Shown piece after piece: positions 12,243 to 22,431 of a stretch of DNA of 64,000 bases. The stretch is from contig WEDG01000726.1 of NCBI GenBank assembly GCA_017591395.1, positions 1 through 64,000 of the forward strand, given 5' to 3'. How positions within the stretch are numbered: position 1 is the first letter of the stretch; each line of letters opens with the position of its first letter. Both the position numbers and the translations under genes were made by a program. The notes under the pieces were generated by a model. It was not told the DNA's origin and made no database searches. It was given only the letters and a program-made list of their open reading frames with translations. Origin of the DNA: Schistocephalus solidus. Its lineage: Eukaryota; Platyhelminthes; Cestoda; Diphyllobothriidea; Diphyllobothriidae.

Positions 12243-12419
12243 TCATTCTATTTCCGACCAGTTACTAACTCAACTTGCCCCATACGGTCGACTTACTGTT
12301 ATTGGTCTGTTCTCGTCCTCTTAGTGCAAATTCAATTTGTACCAAATCCCCTCCCAACGCTCGCGATGAGTTTGCGATGGCAGACTTGAAGGAGCAATGC
12401 ATCCAGGAAGAGTAGATAT

Positions 12420-12701
12420 TCCCACGTCTTACCTCTAACACTAACCCTAACTTCAAAGTAAATTGTGGCCTCAATTTTTAATCCAAGCCCTGCCCCCAAA
12501 ACTAAACTCCCAAGTTAACACGAGTCCAAACCTTAACCCTAAATCTACTCCTGACCCCTTAGCCTAACCCTAATCTTAACCCAAACCTTAGTCTAAATAC
12601 ATAACCTAATTTCCCCGAAATTTGGCAAAAAAAGCCGCATACAATGTGGGTGGTTTCTCTTCCCGTGCCCTGCCTAGGCGGTCATACAAGACAACCCTAC
12701 C
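12420..12701. mobile_element. Partial fold-back element (unit 3)
   Basis: Degenerate CCCTAA-like words are followed by the inverted terminus ending CCCTACC at 12701. It is the counterpart of 5018-5295. Confidence 0.5.
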
Positions 12702-13916
12702 GAACCTTAAAAAATGTTTCGAACAGTGATAAACCTCTCGGGGCAGGTGCACATCATCCCATCTTGAAGGGGATAAACGTTTTTACGATTTTATGTTAAG
12801 TAAAATAATTAAATGAGTAGTTGTCGTTTTTTTGGTCATCCCCCATATGGCGCAGTGAATATCCCATTGAACGCACTCACAGTGTAGTCGTGTGGATTAA
12901 ACTGAGACGATTCATCGACTAGTTGCGCCCGTTTAACGACGAATTGATTATTGATTGGCCCAAATCGACTGGTTCGCACAACCTCCTTCTTCCTGCAGTT
13001 TTGCCGGCAATAAAATCCCAAGTGAAGGACTCACACTTCTGATATGTCGTTCTCTAAACGGGCTACCCTGTTGCAGGTGCGTGTTGTGTCCTAAATGGAG
13101 GCCTTGTGTAACGTCAGTCATTTCACCCTATGTAACTTCCAGTGGACCTCACTCGAACCCGCTTCTGTTCTATGATGAGAGGTAGTAAAGCTGGTGAAGT
13201 CAATCGAGCGCGCACATTCCTCGCTCTAATAAATCTGGCACACAAGTTGTAAAAATTACCACGACACGCTTAAAGTAACGGCTGGACCAAGGGGAGGCTT
13301 TTGCAGTTTCTTCTTCTTATTTTTATTCTTTCCCACATTTGTACATACACCTGACGTGCGAACATTCGCCTCAGCTCGTTATAAATCAATTTTTTAAAAC
13401 CAAGAAATAGTGCCTACTGGGATGGGAAGGTGGTGTGGAGGCAGAGGGAGAAGTTCTGCCGCCGTTTCCGATGTATTTTCCACGGTTCATTGCAGTCGAA
13501 CTCTTCACCACTCGGCATTTCATGTTATTGATTGTAGTTATGCGACCGGTAGCGACTTGTTCCAGGCCTTCCTGCCACCTGACTGCTTACATGTCGCCAT
13601 TCCCACGTGATGCCATCATTTTTGTCCACCCGGTTGCCGCAAAGCTCTGCCTACTACGTTAACAAAACAGCTCTGGTTACGGCAGGCTGCAACGGCGTAG
13701 AAGAGCGATTTATTCTCGCAGAAGAATGAAGCCATCACACCAGTCGGATCACCTGGTCACTTTGCCAAAACAAATGTATTCGCAAGTTGTGTCTCCCGTG
13801 TGGATAGTGTGTAGACAGGTTTCTGCCTACCAGCCAGACTGTAGTCAGGGCGACCCTGGAGGCACTTACGCACTGTCACCTGCACCGGTCAAATGTCCGG
13901 ACTGGTGCTACTGTCC

Positions 13917-14560
13917 GCTGCACCGCTGCTATGGGAGGCACTGCTAGCCGGAGTTTTTCTTTCACGTCAGTCGATTCGCCGTGTCTCGTATCCGTTCGAC
14001 TACTTAGGTTCTAGGCAATTTTTCGTTGATGTTTGATGCCATTATAAATCCAAAATGCATGCACAGAATATCGTCTCTTGTTTTCTCTTAAAAATGTTTT
14101 CTTAAGAAAACATACTCTTTTGGCTTAAAAAGTTTGCAATCATTAAATTTTTGAAGAGTGTGAAATGACTGTCCAAATAATAATCACATCTTTCTAATCA
14201 GTAATGCTACTTATGACGCATACACCAGGATCCATATCCATTGCAAAGGTGTTTTGAGCTTCATATAACATCTTCATGGCATGGGTGAGTGTCTAATTTT
14301 CCTTACCTGGAAGGTGCACGGCTTTTTAACTCAACGCAAATGCAACGACAGGTTGGGTTCGCATTTATTCGGGAATTGAAAAAATGTTTTAAAACTGGAG
14401 GATACCTTTACCCTGAGTAGAAAATTTGAGCAAGACAGTTTTGTACATAATGCATACAAGGTGGCTATTTTTATGCAAGCATTCCGGATTTATAGGGGCG
14501 TAGGGCTTAAGTTGCCATTTTTAGTGAGCGTCAGGGCGGCCGAGAGTGAGCAGAACCGGA
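13917..14560. other. No recognisable feature
   Basis: The sequence between the broken end of the tandem array and the diverged SINE has no supported gene or repeat. Confidence 0.5.
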
Positions 14561-14579
14561 CGAGTGAGTTCCGTTAGCG

Positions 14580-14735
14580 AAACGAATGCAAGTTAGAGCG
14601 TTGATTTTCTGATCAACAGATCGCGGGTTCGCGCCGCAGGTGGTTGGGCAACACCCGGGTTTGTGTATGACAGGCTGATGGCGGCTAATGACCCAGAAAT
14701 GGCCATTCCAGTCTCCCTTGTCTTTGTAGGCGAAG
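14580..14735 (+). mobile_element. Diverged copy of the tRNA/hammerhead SINE
   Basis: The B-box region (CGGGTTCGCGCC), the body word GGCTGATGGCGGCTAATGACC, GAAATGGCCATTCCAGTCTCCC and the CTTGTCTTTGT tail identify the family. The A box is eroded. The ribozyme core reads CTGATGG instead of CTGATGA, so the fold is probably inactive here. Confidence 0.65.
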
Positions 14736-14754
14736 TTTGTAGCTCGTAGCCGAA

Positions 14755-14950
14755 TCTCTCCCCTTCCGCAATCCTCTGACAGAAGTAGACTATACTTTCC
14801 CTATAACATGTCTGAATGCCCTCAGCCCTCTCCCTCATAGCTACTGTTCATTAGCCATTTTAATTTCCTCTGTCCTGCGGGCCTGAGGATGAATAACCGG
14901 TAAAATTACGTTCGCCGAAGTGTACGTTGGAATCCTTGAAACAGTTCCTA
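14755..14950. repeat. Interspersed repeat shared with about 31530-31700
   Basis: Both places run from a CTGACAGAA-TAGAC-type word, through CTGAA-GCCCTCA-CCCT, to CCTG-GGATGAATAA followed by a spaced TACGTT-type word. The second half (GGGCCTGAGGATGAATAAC; GGGCTGAAGATGAATAAAT) resembles the start of a hammerhead core but is not convincing. Family unknown. Confidence 0.4.
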
Positions 14951-15481
14951 TTCTCGCCGCCTTCCGAACACTGAAGGTCATAAGGAGGTTATTACTTATT
15001 CTGTATTGGGGGGATGGTTTAACTCTCGTGCCAAGAGCAGGTGTCTACTTCCACCCGGTGTTTCGTTGCTCCTAAGTGAGGCAATTAGCCTGGCTGATTG
15101 TTGCTCGACTTATAACTTCATATACTTGGTTAGAGCCTGTCTACGAATCTTTTAAGTGCCGTTTTCTGGTCGTTAGACAACGAAATCGTTCCTCACAGAC
15201 CAACTCTTAAATGAACGCTGAGGAGCCGCAGTTCAGACGTATTTGTCTGCTATGCCCTTTCCAGTAGCCTCGGTAAAGGGCAACAGACGTTCGAATTTAC
15301 AGTCTTGCCATCTAACTCTTCTTGAGAAGGTAAACGGCGGAGAAATTATGAGACACACTGTCCGTAGGCCGTTTCCAACTCACTAACTCTTAATGACCTT
15401 CGATGTAACTTTTGATAACTGCACTTTTTACGCATGGAAAAACCATGCCCACTGATGGTTTGGCTCTCAGTCACACTCCCC

Positions 15482-15537
15482 CAATGTCTTCTTCTTCATC
15501 GCCGTCATCATCGTCATCATCATCATCATCACCACCT
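15482..15537. repeat. (TCA)n/(TCATCG)n microsatellite
   Basis: A TCT/TCA/TCG triplet tract gives a poly-Ser translation in one frame. It lies inside the inverted-repeat element. Confidence 0.75.
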
Positions 15538-15739
15538 TTTAGGGCGGATGCTTTCTATCCAGGTTTGCATTTCTCATGCAGCAGGATAAAAATCGTTTGG
15601 GAACCAGAATATGGATCTCCCTTCTCCCCCAAGAAAAACAGGTGGACTTGCGCTAAGTTTCAGAAGTGGTAAGAGTTAAGATAAGTGCTAGGGCTAGTTT
15701 CAGGGTTAGGGGTCTCCTTCTACATGGGACTCCTCTGCC

Positions 15740-16140
15740 GTATGCATAATCCGGGCCTGAGACTAGCACGGTGCGCTAAGCGCAATGGCTTGAAAGGTCG
15801 CCTACTGACAATTGCACTCAGACCTCGCAGTCAGCCCAAGGTGTGTTTTTGTTTGGAGTGGCCGACTGGTGGACTGAGAGTCAGGCTGCAGTGGCTCCTT
15901 AACGTAACTTTTGGCACTCGCTCATGTGAGCTGTGAGCCGCTCACCCCCTCTCATGTGAAAGCCTGGTGCTCGTGTTTGGGGTGGGGGGCAGGTCGTGTA
16001 TGTGGCACGCGTATATGAGTTCATTAGGTATTTCAACCACTGCGCCCATTTCCCGCATGATTCAGCTGACTGACCTGGGCAATGTCGGAAGCCAGGACAA
16101 GGGAATAGAGATTGAGGTCAACAACTCAGCGCATTGTCCT
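15740..16140 (+). mobile_element. Old zinc-finger-LINE tail inside the inverted-repeat element
   Basis: GGAGTGGCCGACTGGTGGAC and GAGAGTCAGGCTGCAGTGGC match, in reverse complement, the repeat near 25865-25925. The strand is the inferred LINE sense strand. It is degenerate and non-coding. Confidence 0.45.
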
Positions 16141-16889
16141 TACAACGAAAAAATCTGAGTTGGAAATGGCCTATGGACAGTGTCTCATAATTTCTCCGCC
16201 GTTTACCTTCTCAAGAAGAGTTAGATGGCAAGAATGTAAATCCGAATGTCTGTTGCCCTTTACCGAGGTTACTGGAAAGGGCATAGCAGACAAATATGTC
16301 TGAACTGTGGCTCCTCAACGTTCACTTAAGAGTTGGCCTTTGAGGAACGACCTCGTTGTCTAACGACCAGAGCACGGCACTCAAAAGATTCCTAGACAGG
16401 CTCTTACCAAGTATACATTCTTGCTGAAATATGAACAGATTTTCCTAGATAAGTTTTCCTCCCCCTTTTCCCTATCACTCTGAGCACCCGCATGTATCAG
16501 CCCCTCAGTTTGTGCTTTCTTTACCTATCACGTTTCATCGCTCTAGGTCGATGTCTAATTAGACCGTTTATCTTGAATTATAAGTAGGCAATAACCGTAT
16601 AAAGTTGAGTACGAGATCGTGAAATTCTATGACGTCATTGAATTCTGCTGATTTCGTCGCCTTTACCAGTTCCAGATTTGAACTGCGTAGGTAGTTTTAA
16701 TTCTAACACCGTAGCATTGAACCACAGGCTCATTATCTTGTCGGTTACGATCGCGAATATTAACTATGTTTAAAATAGCCTTCACAGAGTAATGTACGAG
16801 GGACGCTCGCCAGATTGCCCCCTCATTGAATGCTTGCAGTTGTCACTACTTTGTTGCCTCCAGGACTATTCCCCACTAAGGGAAGGTCT

Positions 16890-17640
16890 CCCGTCCAATC
16901 CGCTCGTCTCTCTTCTAATTGGCTCTCCTCTCGTGCGCAAGTAATGCCTGACAGTCTCGTATGGCACTGGTAGGTGGATGCTACTGCGGTTGATCGAATT
17001 GGCGCCTGATTGCCAAGCTTCGATTATTTTTCTCGCCAGTTTACTTTCATCTCGGCCGCGAGCGCTTGGGCACCGTCTAAGTCGACCCTATGATTGTTTT
17101 CCTAGCTGCGTGATCGTACATCCCTTCGCTGAAGTATGCTTGTGCATGTGCGTTCTCTGTCGTTTTTCAGTCATAACGCAGTAGTTGGCGAGACAGTCTA
17201 GACAATTTACGTGGTAAGTAACGCCTGACGTGTGTCCGCAGGTGGTAGTCCGCCCCTGGGTTGCATGAGTAAGCGGCAGATAGTGGCCTCCGGCCGGTGT
17301 CCAACGCCCACGTTGTTTAGTGGTCAGTGGATTCGGAGTTGTTCCTCGGAAGATTTTAAGTCTTTGTTTTTACTCACCTGCGGTCTTCGTATGCCTTTGG
17401 TACCAGCATTTGTTTACGAAGCTACGTCGATATCCATTACCGAGGAAGAGGCACCACAGGGTTTTGCGCCCTCACAGCTTCTTGGCCCCTGTGCTTCAGT
17501 GTCTCTTGCTGCAGGGAAAAAGCGTACGGACGCAACTGCGTTTGTTCGACAGGGGATGGTTGCTGTTATAGTGAGGAATTTTCTCCATGCTTGCTGTTTT
17601 TCAAAACACACCAGTCTGGATATACGCAAAAATACTGACC
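16890..17640 (-). pseudogene. Degenerate PLE fragments (RT tail and GIY-YIG C-terminus)
   Basis: Read on -, about 17620-17230 resembles the end of a PLE reverse transcriptase: a His/Asn-rich NHP-like word followed by NKRSCVRTLF-type residues, as at 36050-36100. About 17100-16900 resembles the PLE C-terminus (EAWQSGANSIN-type). Frames are broken repeatedly. The + strand open frame of 139 codons at 17232-17651 is the antisense shadow. Confidence 0.55.
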
Positions 17641-17659
17641 CTAGTTGTTGAACTGGAAT

Positions 17660-17965
17660 TAAAAGGTAAAGCTATCTCTGGGTAGGATGATTTAATCATC
17701 ATCTGACGTTTCAAACTCGTCCTTGAGCGCATCATCGAGGATAGGCAAAATGTGAAATACATCGTTTAAATAGGTCTTTTGTTACTCACTCTTGATAGGT
17801 CCATCAGGCTCTGTTCCCATTGGTCCTCTATCCTTGCATAAGTGGTGTCTGACGGCCTCATATAGCACTGGTAGATTGATTGAATCGGCATCGGATTGCC
17901 AGGCCTCGATTATTTCACTTGCCGTTTTCTTCCGGCTCGGCCGATTACTGGTGCACGATCGAAAC
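17660..17965 (-). mobile_element. PLE 3' end, inverted partial copy
   Basis: On -, 17965-17830 encodes a C-terminal PLE word (EIIEAWQSDADSINLPVLYE). 17830-17660 is the 3' untranslated end (GGACCTATCAAGAGTGA..., then GAAACGTCAGATGATGATT). The same 3' end occurs on + at 22556-22690. This fragment sits head-to-head against the + strand PLE that starts near 17966. Confidence 0.6.
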
Positions 17966-19323
17966 CGAATTGATGATTATTGATCACTGCAGTGGAGGCG
18001 ACACCCTCAAAGACTCAGACTACAGAAAACTCCAAGAACTGGATTCGCCAGCGAGTCTCAGCTCTCTTCATATCCCCTAGGCCACGTCCAGCCACCTCGT
18101 CAGTCAAGTAGAACCCATTGAGTAATTAAAGAGGGATGCTGAGATTGTAGTTATTCCAGCGGACAAATGATGAACAAGTGTGATCTTGGACAAGTCAGAT
18201 TGCGTAGCAAAAGCAGATGAGCGATTGAAAAATAGCTACTCATACAGAATCTTCGGCTCTGACCCCACGAAAACCCTCTCGGGCAAAATCATCAACAGCT
18301 TGAATCTAATGAGGAACTAGCAGGCAATATGTGAAAACGATTGGTGACAGATAAAACCACAGGATACTGCCGTCGCCTGCCAAAAATGCACAAGCCAAAC
18401 GTTCCCTTGCGGCCAATCGTGGCACTAAAAGGCACGCTAGCTAAATGGTTTGCTAAAAACGTGAAGAAGCTGACGAAGGCTCAGAACACACAGCCGTATT
18501 CTCAACGCACTTCCTGGAAACTCGAAGGCGTCAAAAGAGCCCCCAATGTTCCCCCCCGGTGTCCTTTGACGTTGTCTCTCTTCAGATCCATCCCTAAAGA
18601 AGTAGCCACTAGAGCCATCAGCGACCTCCTGGAGATAAGGTATGATGAAGAAAGAAAACTATTTAAAAGGGCAGCACGCGATGGAGGACGACAGCTTAAC
18701 CACGCACTTCATATTTAACGGCCAGGTATACGAGTAAGTCCGACCAAATCCGATCGGCTCGCCTATCTCCGGCTATCTCGTGGAGGCGGTCTTGCAAGAA
18801 GTAGAAACTCGAGTCTTTCTTTCCCACTGAGGTTGTGGATGCGCAATGTGTTGGACATCTTTGTTATCCTGCGCCGAGACACGAAAAAAGCCTAAAAGTA
18901 AAGTGAACAAACGCGGCTAAAATCCTCCACTGTCACAGCAATCACTCCCTCTCGTATGAACGCATTTGCGTCCGGACACTACGCATCAAATCACACTGCA
19001 ACACGCAGGCCGCAAAGCTGTGAGAGCGTAAGTTCCTATGGCAACTCTTCTTCTCCAATGGATACCCGCGGAACTTCATAAACAAAAGCCTATACCGAAG
19101 GCACACGAATAGCGATGGGGAGCATAAATAAAAACTGAAAATCTTCTGTGCCCTGCTCCACGTGAGTGAAGTCTCCGAGGCCACTAAACACATACTAAGA
19201 CCCCTCAATATGGACCTTGATCGCAGACGAGAAATTACCATTCGGTGCTTGCTCAGGCAGCCCAAGGGGCGACTGTCGTTGGAGGACACATCCGGAGTTG
19301 TTTACCATGTCAACTGTCTAGCC
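17966..19323 (+). pseudogene. Degenerate PLE reverse transcriptase
   Basis: On +, in shifting frames, I see the N-terminal ADK word (IVVIPADK near 18145), the RT entry (LPKMHKPNVPLRPIVALKG, 18380-18435), a weak SLFRSIPKEVA block corresponding to FTSIPQxLA (about 18582), and a C-terminal stretch (FLWQLFFSNGYPRNFI-like, then VSEATKHILRPLNMD near 19165-19205). The catalytic YVDD box is eroded. The copy is interrupted by a hAT element at 19324. Multiple stops and frameshifts mark it as old. Confidence 0.7.
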
Positions 19324-20435
19324 CAGGGGTCGGCAAACTTTTCGGACTACTGCGCCATTTTAGGAGGTCAAGAAGGCACACTAGGTCAGAAGAAACAAGG
19401 TGTCCAAGGAAACGTTTATTATTCAAAAATACAGTACGATCAATGGGAAACATGATGTTGCATGCTGTTAGAGACAGATAAAATATAAGGTTCTAATGAT
19501 GAGGAGTTCAGCAACAGAATGTTATTAAGGCGATTGTCAGTGAGCTGAGAGCGCAGCTTGTTCTAACAAAACTTAATTTTGAAGAACAGCTGCTCGCACG
19601 AATAAGTGCTGCCAAACGTTGCGATCACACGCTTGACACGGGCTAACAAAATTGGAAACTGACAGCTGACGGTAGAAGTCAATGAGAGTAGTGCAAGAAG
19701 TAAACTTGGACAAGAGAACGTCGGAAGCCTGCAGCTCAATCAACTCCAATTGCATATCAGAAAGGGCGTCGTCATAGGGAAAGTCAAAAGGAGTGCGGAC
19801 AATCTTGAACTCTTGCGAGTGAGAGCGCACATCAAGCGAGCAGCCTCAGTTTTCCGCTCATCCGCTGTGTAGTCTCTGTACGTGTGCGCGTGCTTGACAT
19901 CGAAATAACCCTTGAGATTCGACCGCTTGAAAGTTCTGTTAGTGTCGTTGCACAATAAACACAGGGTTTTTTTGTCGCGTTGGACGAAGAATAAATCGTC
20001 AGTCCATTCGGGGTTGAAGACACGATGTTCGAGGTCAACCTTCCGGAGAGTGGTAGCTGCGCTTTACTTCTGCTGTTTAGGCATAGTAATTGGGGTTACT
20101 GTGCGGTAACTCGATTTCTGTAATATGACCATGAAATAAAATGGCTTCGCACGTCACAGCACACACGTGTGCTCAACACACGCCTTGACCCCGGAAAGAG
20201 GTGAATGAAACCGAGACCAGAGAGTGAACTTGTTTACAACACAACGTTTATCATCCCTCCCCGCTCAGGCGCTTCTGTTTCATACAAGCGCCTGACATCA
20301 GTTCTAAAAATAAACACGAGCCACAGCTTGAGCTGCAACCAGCAGTAATGAAGGGGAACAAAAATGCGACAACTTAATAAGGGGGGCGTTAGGCCGGACT
20401 GGAATACTAGCTAGGCCGGAGTTTGCCGACCTCTG
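19324..20435 (-). mobile_element. hAT element, internally deleted
   Basis: The termini CAGGGGTCGGCAAACT (19324) and, inverted, AGTTTGCCGACCTCTG (ending 20435) are hAT-type. On -, about 20045-19850 encodes a BED-finger-like N-terminus (FNPEWTDDLFFV, CLLCNDTNRTFKRSNLKGYF, then KH) as in ZBED/GTF2IRD2-type proteins. 19830-19573 encodes a C-terminal piece (FPYDDALSDMQLELIELQAS) of the dimerisation-proximal region. The catalytic core between them is missing. The left flank GTCTAGCC matches GTCTAGAC at 22501 rather than the base run after 20435, so the true insertion may extend to 22500. Confidence 0.75.
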
Positions 20436-20742
20436 ATAGACGCTCAATACAAAGGGTTACGTGCACGGCTAGCTAACGAGCGCCCACACCATATCAACGA
20501 CTGCTAGTCCTTGCGGCAATTCGAATCTCACTTTTCGCCACCCCCACCTTAAAACTGGCGAACCGCAATTAAATGTTTTGGCATCACCCGACGCCTACAT
20601 CCAACCCGGAGCAACGATCGATAATCTGGCCGGCAGTATTTGCTCGCCGCCATCTTCCCCCTTCAAAACAAGCAAACGTAATTTTTCTTCCTTCACCTCC
20701 CCCGTGCCAAAACATGTCCCAATTAAGTGTCCACTCACCACC

Positions 20743-21094
20743 ATAAATGGCCATTCCGGTCTCCCTTGTCTTTGTCGGTTCCACATTATCAACATATGCT
20801 ACACGTCGCTATGCGACTGCCTGTGAGTACTCTAGTCTGAGTTCCAGGGCACAACGGAACATAAATGTTCCTTAAGCAGATCGGTGAGCCACACACTATC
20901 ATCATATTCCCGATCGCAACCGTCAAAGCAACGAGCCCGTGGCTCAGTGGTAGAGCGTTCGACTCGAATACCAAAGGTCACGGGTTCGAATCCCAGGTGT
21001 TCCACACTTGGGATTGGGTATGACTGACTGATGACGGCTAATAAGCCAGAAATGACCATTCCGGTCTCCCTTGTCTTTGTCGGTTCCACATTAT

Positions 21095-21096
<2 letters not shown>
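20743..21096 (+). mobile_element. tRNA/hammerhead SINE, partial dimer (+)
   Basis: It begins inside a body (AATGGCCATTCCGG), runs through the tail with the inverted word GGAACATAAATGTTCC, and continues into a second unit. That unit has an A box (TGGCTCAGTGG), a B box (GGGTTCGAATCCC) and a ribozyme-like domain (21016-21070). It ends against (AT)n. In this copy the stem-I base next to the core is changed (GACTGA). Confidence 0.8.
21016..21070 (+). ncRNA. Hammerhead-like motif, probably impaired
   Basis: CTGATGA and GAAA are present. Stem I reads GACTGA against CCGGTC, which loses the closing G-C pair beside the core. Stem III reads TGACCA. Confidence 0.45.

Positions 21097-21145
<49 letters not shown>
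21097..21145. repeat. (AT)n
   Basis: A pure AT dinucleotide tract separates a + SINE copy from a - fragment. Confidence 0.95.
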
Positions 21146-21147
<2 letters not shown>

Positions 21148-21223
21148 CCGTTGTGCCCTGGAACTCAGACTTGAGCTCTAACAGGCGGTCGTATAGCGAC
21201 GTGTAGCATATGTTGATAATGTT

Positions 21224-21226
<3 letters not shown>
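21146..21226 (-). mobile_element. SINE 3' fragment between two (AT)n tracts
   Basis: ATGTTCCGTTGTGCCCTGGA through GACGTGTAGCATATGTT is the reverse complement of the family tail. No promoter or ribozyme part is present. Confidence 0.8.

Positions 21227-21261
<35 letters not shown>
21227..21261. repeat. (AT)n
   Basis: A pure AT tract forms the left border of the head-to-head SINE pair. Confidence 0.95.
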
Positions 21262-21264
<3 letters not shown>

Positions 21265-21789
21265 AGTGTGGGGCTCACCGATCTGCTTAAGGAACATGCA
21301 TGTTCCGTTGTGCCCTGGAGCTCAGACTAGAGCCCTCGCAGGCGGTCGCATAGCGACGTGAAGCGTATGATGGAATGGAACCGACAAAGACAAGGGAGAC
21401 CGAATATTTCGCTTATTAGCCGTCATCAGCCAGTCATACCCAATCCCAAGTGTGGCACACCTGTTATTCGAACCCGCGACCTTTGGTATTTGAGTCGAAC
21501 GCTCTACCATTGAGCCACGGGCTCGTTGTTTTGTCGGTTGTGATCGGGAATATGATGATAGTGTGGGGCTCACCGATCTGCTTAAGGAACATTTATGTTC
21601 CGTTGTGCCCTGGAACTCAGACTAGAGTACTCACAGGCAGTCGCATAGCGACATGTAGCATATGTTGTTAATGTGGAACCGACAAAGACAAGGGAGACCG
21701 GAATGGCCATTTCTGGCTTATTAGCCGTCATCAGCCAGTCATACCCAATCCCAAGTGTGGCACACCTGGGATTCGAACCCGCGACCTTT
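21262..21789 (-). mobile_element. tRNA/hammerhead SINE dimer, left (-) arm
   Basis: Two units lie in tandem on -, with B boxes (complement of GGGTTCGAA) spaced about 302 bp apart near 21469 and 21771. The first ribozyme domain (about 21391-21445) has lost part of stem II. The second (21692-21746) is intact. The arm breaks off inside the second tRNA-like head and abuts the + arm at 21790. Confidence 0.85.
21692..21746 (-). ncRNA. Type-I hammerhead-like ribozyme motif
   Basis: On -, GGGTATGACTGG, CTGATGA, CGGCTAATAAGCCA, GAAA, TGGCCA, TT and CCGGTCTCCC follow in order. Stem I is GACUGG/CCGGUC (one G-U), outer helix GGG/CCC with an asymmetric internal loop. The loop of stem II is UAAUAA. Confidence 0.65.
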
Positions 21790-21942
21790 GCATGTTCCTT
21801 AAGCAGATCGGTGAGCCCCACACTATCATCATATTACCGATCACAACCGACAAAACAACGAGCCCGTGGCTCAATGGTAGAGCGTTCGACTCAAATACCA
21901 AGGGTCGCGGGTTCGAATCCCAGGTGTGCTACACTTGGGATT

Positions 21943-21997
21943 AGGTATGACTGGCTGATGACGGCTAATAAGCCAGAAATGGCCATTCCGGTCTCCC
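21943..21997 (+). ncRNA. Type-I hammerhead-like ribozyme motif
   Basis: Core CTGATGA (21955-21961) and GAAA are intact, stem I GACTGG/CCGGTC. The outer helix is weakened (AGG instead of GGG). Confidence 0.62.
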
Positions 21998-22244
21998 TTG
22001 TCTTTGTCGGTTCCATTCCATCATATGCTACACGTCGCTACCCGACCGCCTGCGAGGGCTCTAAAGTGGGCTTCAGGGCACAACGGAACATAAATGTTCC
22101 TTAAGCAGATCGGTGAGCCACACGCTGTCATCATATTCCCGATCGCAACCGACAAAACAACGAGCCCGTGGCTCAATGGTAGAGCGTTCGACTCAAATAC
22201 CAAAGGTCGCGGGTTCGAATCCCAGGTGTGCCACACTTGGGATT

Positions 22245-22299
22245 GGGTATGACTGGCTGATGACGGCTAATAAGCCAGAAATGGCCATTCCGGTCTCCC
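22245..22299 (+). ncRNA. Type-I hammerhead-like ribozyme motif (best copy)
   Basis: Core CTGATGA is at 22257-22263 and GAAA at 22278-22281. Stem I is 22251-22256 with 22290-22295, and the outer helix is GGG (22245-22247) with CCC (22297-22299). Stem II is GGC/GCC with loop TAATAA, and stem III is ATGGCCAT. The predicted scissile step is 22289/22290. The C/A pair flanking stem II is non-canonical. Confidence 0.65.
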
Positions 22300-22431
22300 T
22301 TGTCTTTGTCGGTTCCATTCCATCATACGCTTCACGTCGCTATGCGACCGCCTGCGAGGGCTCTAGTCTGAGCTCCAGGGCACAACGGAACATGCATGTT
22401 CCTTAAGCAGATCGGTGAGCCCCACACTATC

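Larger units (their letters stand above)
10779..13916. repeat. Tandem array, unit 3, truncated (3138 bp)
   Basis: The third copy follows unit 2 without spacer and stops at CTACTGTCCG (13916). There units 1 and 2 continue with CATTCTTTTC, but this copy switches to unrelated sequence. The array therefore ends inside a unit. The same inner elements recur: fold-back 11237-11588, SINE 12060-12242 and partial fold-back about 12420-12701. Confidence 0.88.
15121..16418. mobile_element. Non-autonomous element with about 260 bp terminal inverted repeats
   Basis: 15121-15381 and 16157-16418 are inverted copies of each other (for example AGAGCCTGTCTA, CTGGTCGTTAGACAACGA, TCATAATTTCTCCGCC in opposite orientations). 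The termini read TACTTGGT...ACCAAGTA and are each flanked by TA, which would fit a TA-target (Tc1/mariner-type) insertion. TA inside TATA could also be chance. The interior (15382-16156) has a (TCA)n tract and an old zinc-finger-LINE tail. It encodes no transposase. Confidence 0.65.
21790..22431 (+). mobile_element. tRNA/hammerhead SINE dimer, right (+) arm
   Basis: It holds a tail fragment and then two complete units with a 302 bp period: A boxes near 21867 and 22169, B boxes near 21909 and 22211, predicted cleavage sites after 21987 and 22289. Each tail contains a perfect inverted word (GGAACATAAATGTTCC or GGAACATGCATGTTCC). It ends at (AT)n. With 21262-21789 it forms a long inverted repeat with no spacer. 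Confidence 0.88.

Noticed and set aside
14880..14905. Hammerhead core (CCTGAGGATGAATAAC) and its counterpart at 31637-31660
   Set aside because: No properly placed GAAA with a pairable stem II and no stem I could be found, so only a shared repeat is reported.
17232..17651. 139-codon open frame on +
   Set aside because: It is antisense to a PLE relic on -.
20743..22431. CRISPR-like direct repeats
   Set aside because: The repeats are about 302 bp SINE units with Pol III boxes in a eukaryotic genome, without short repeat-spacer structure.
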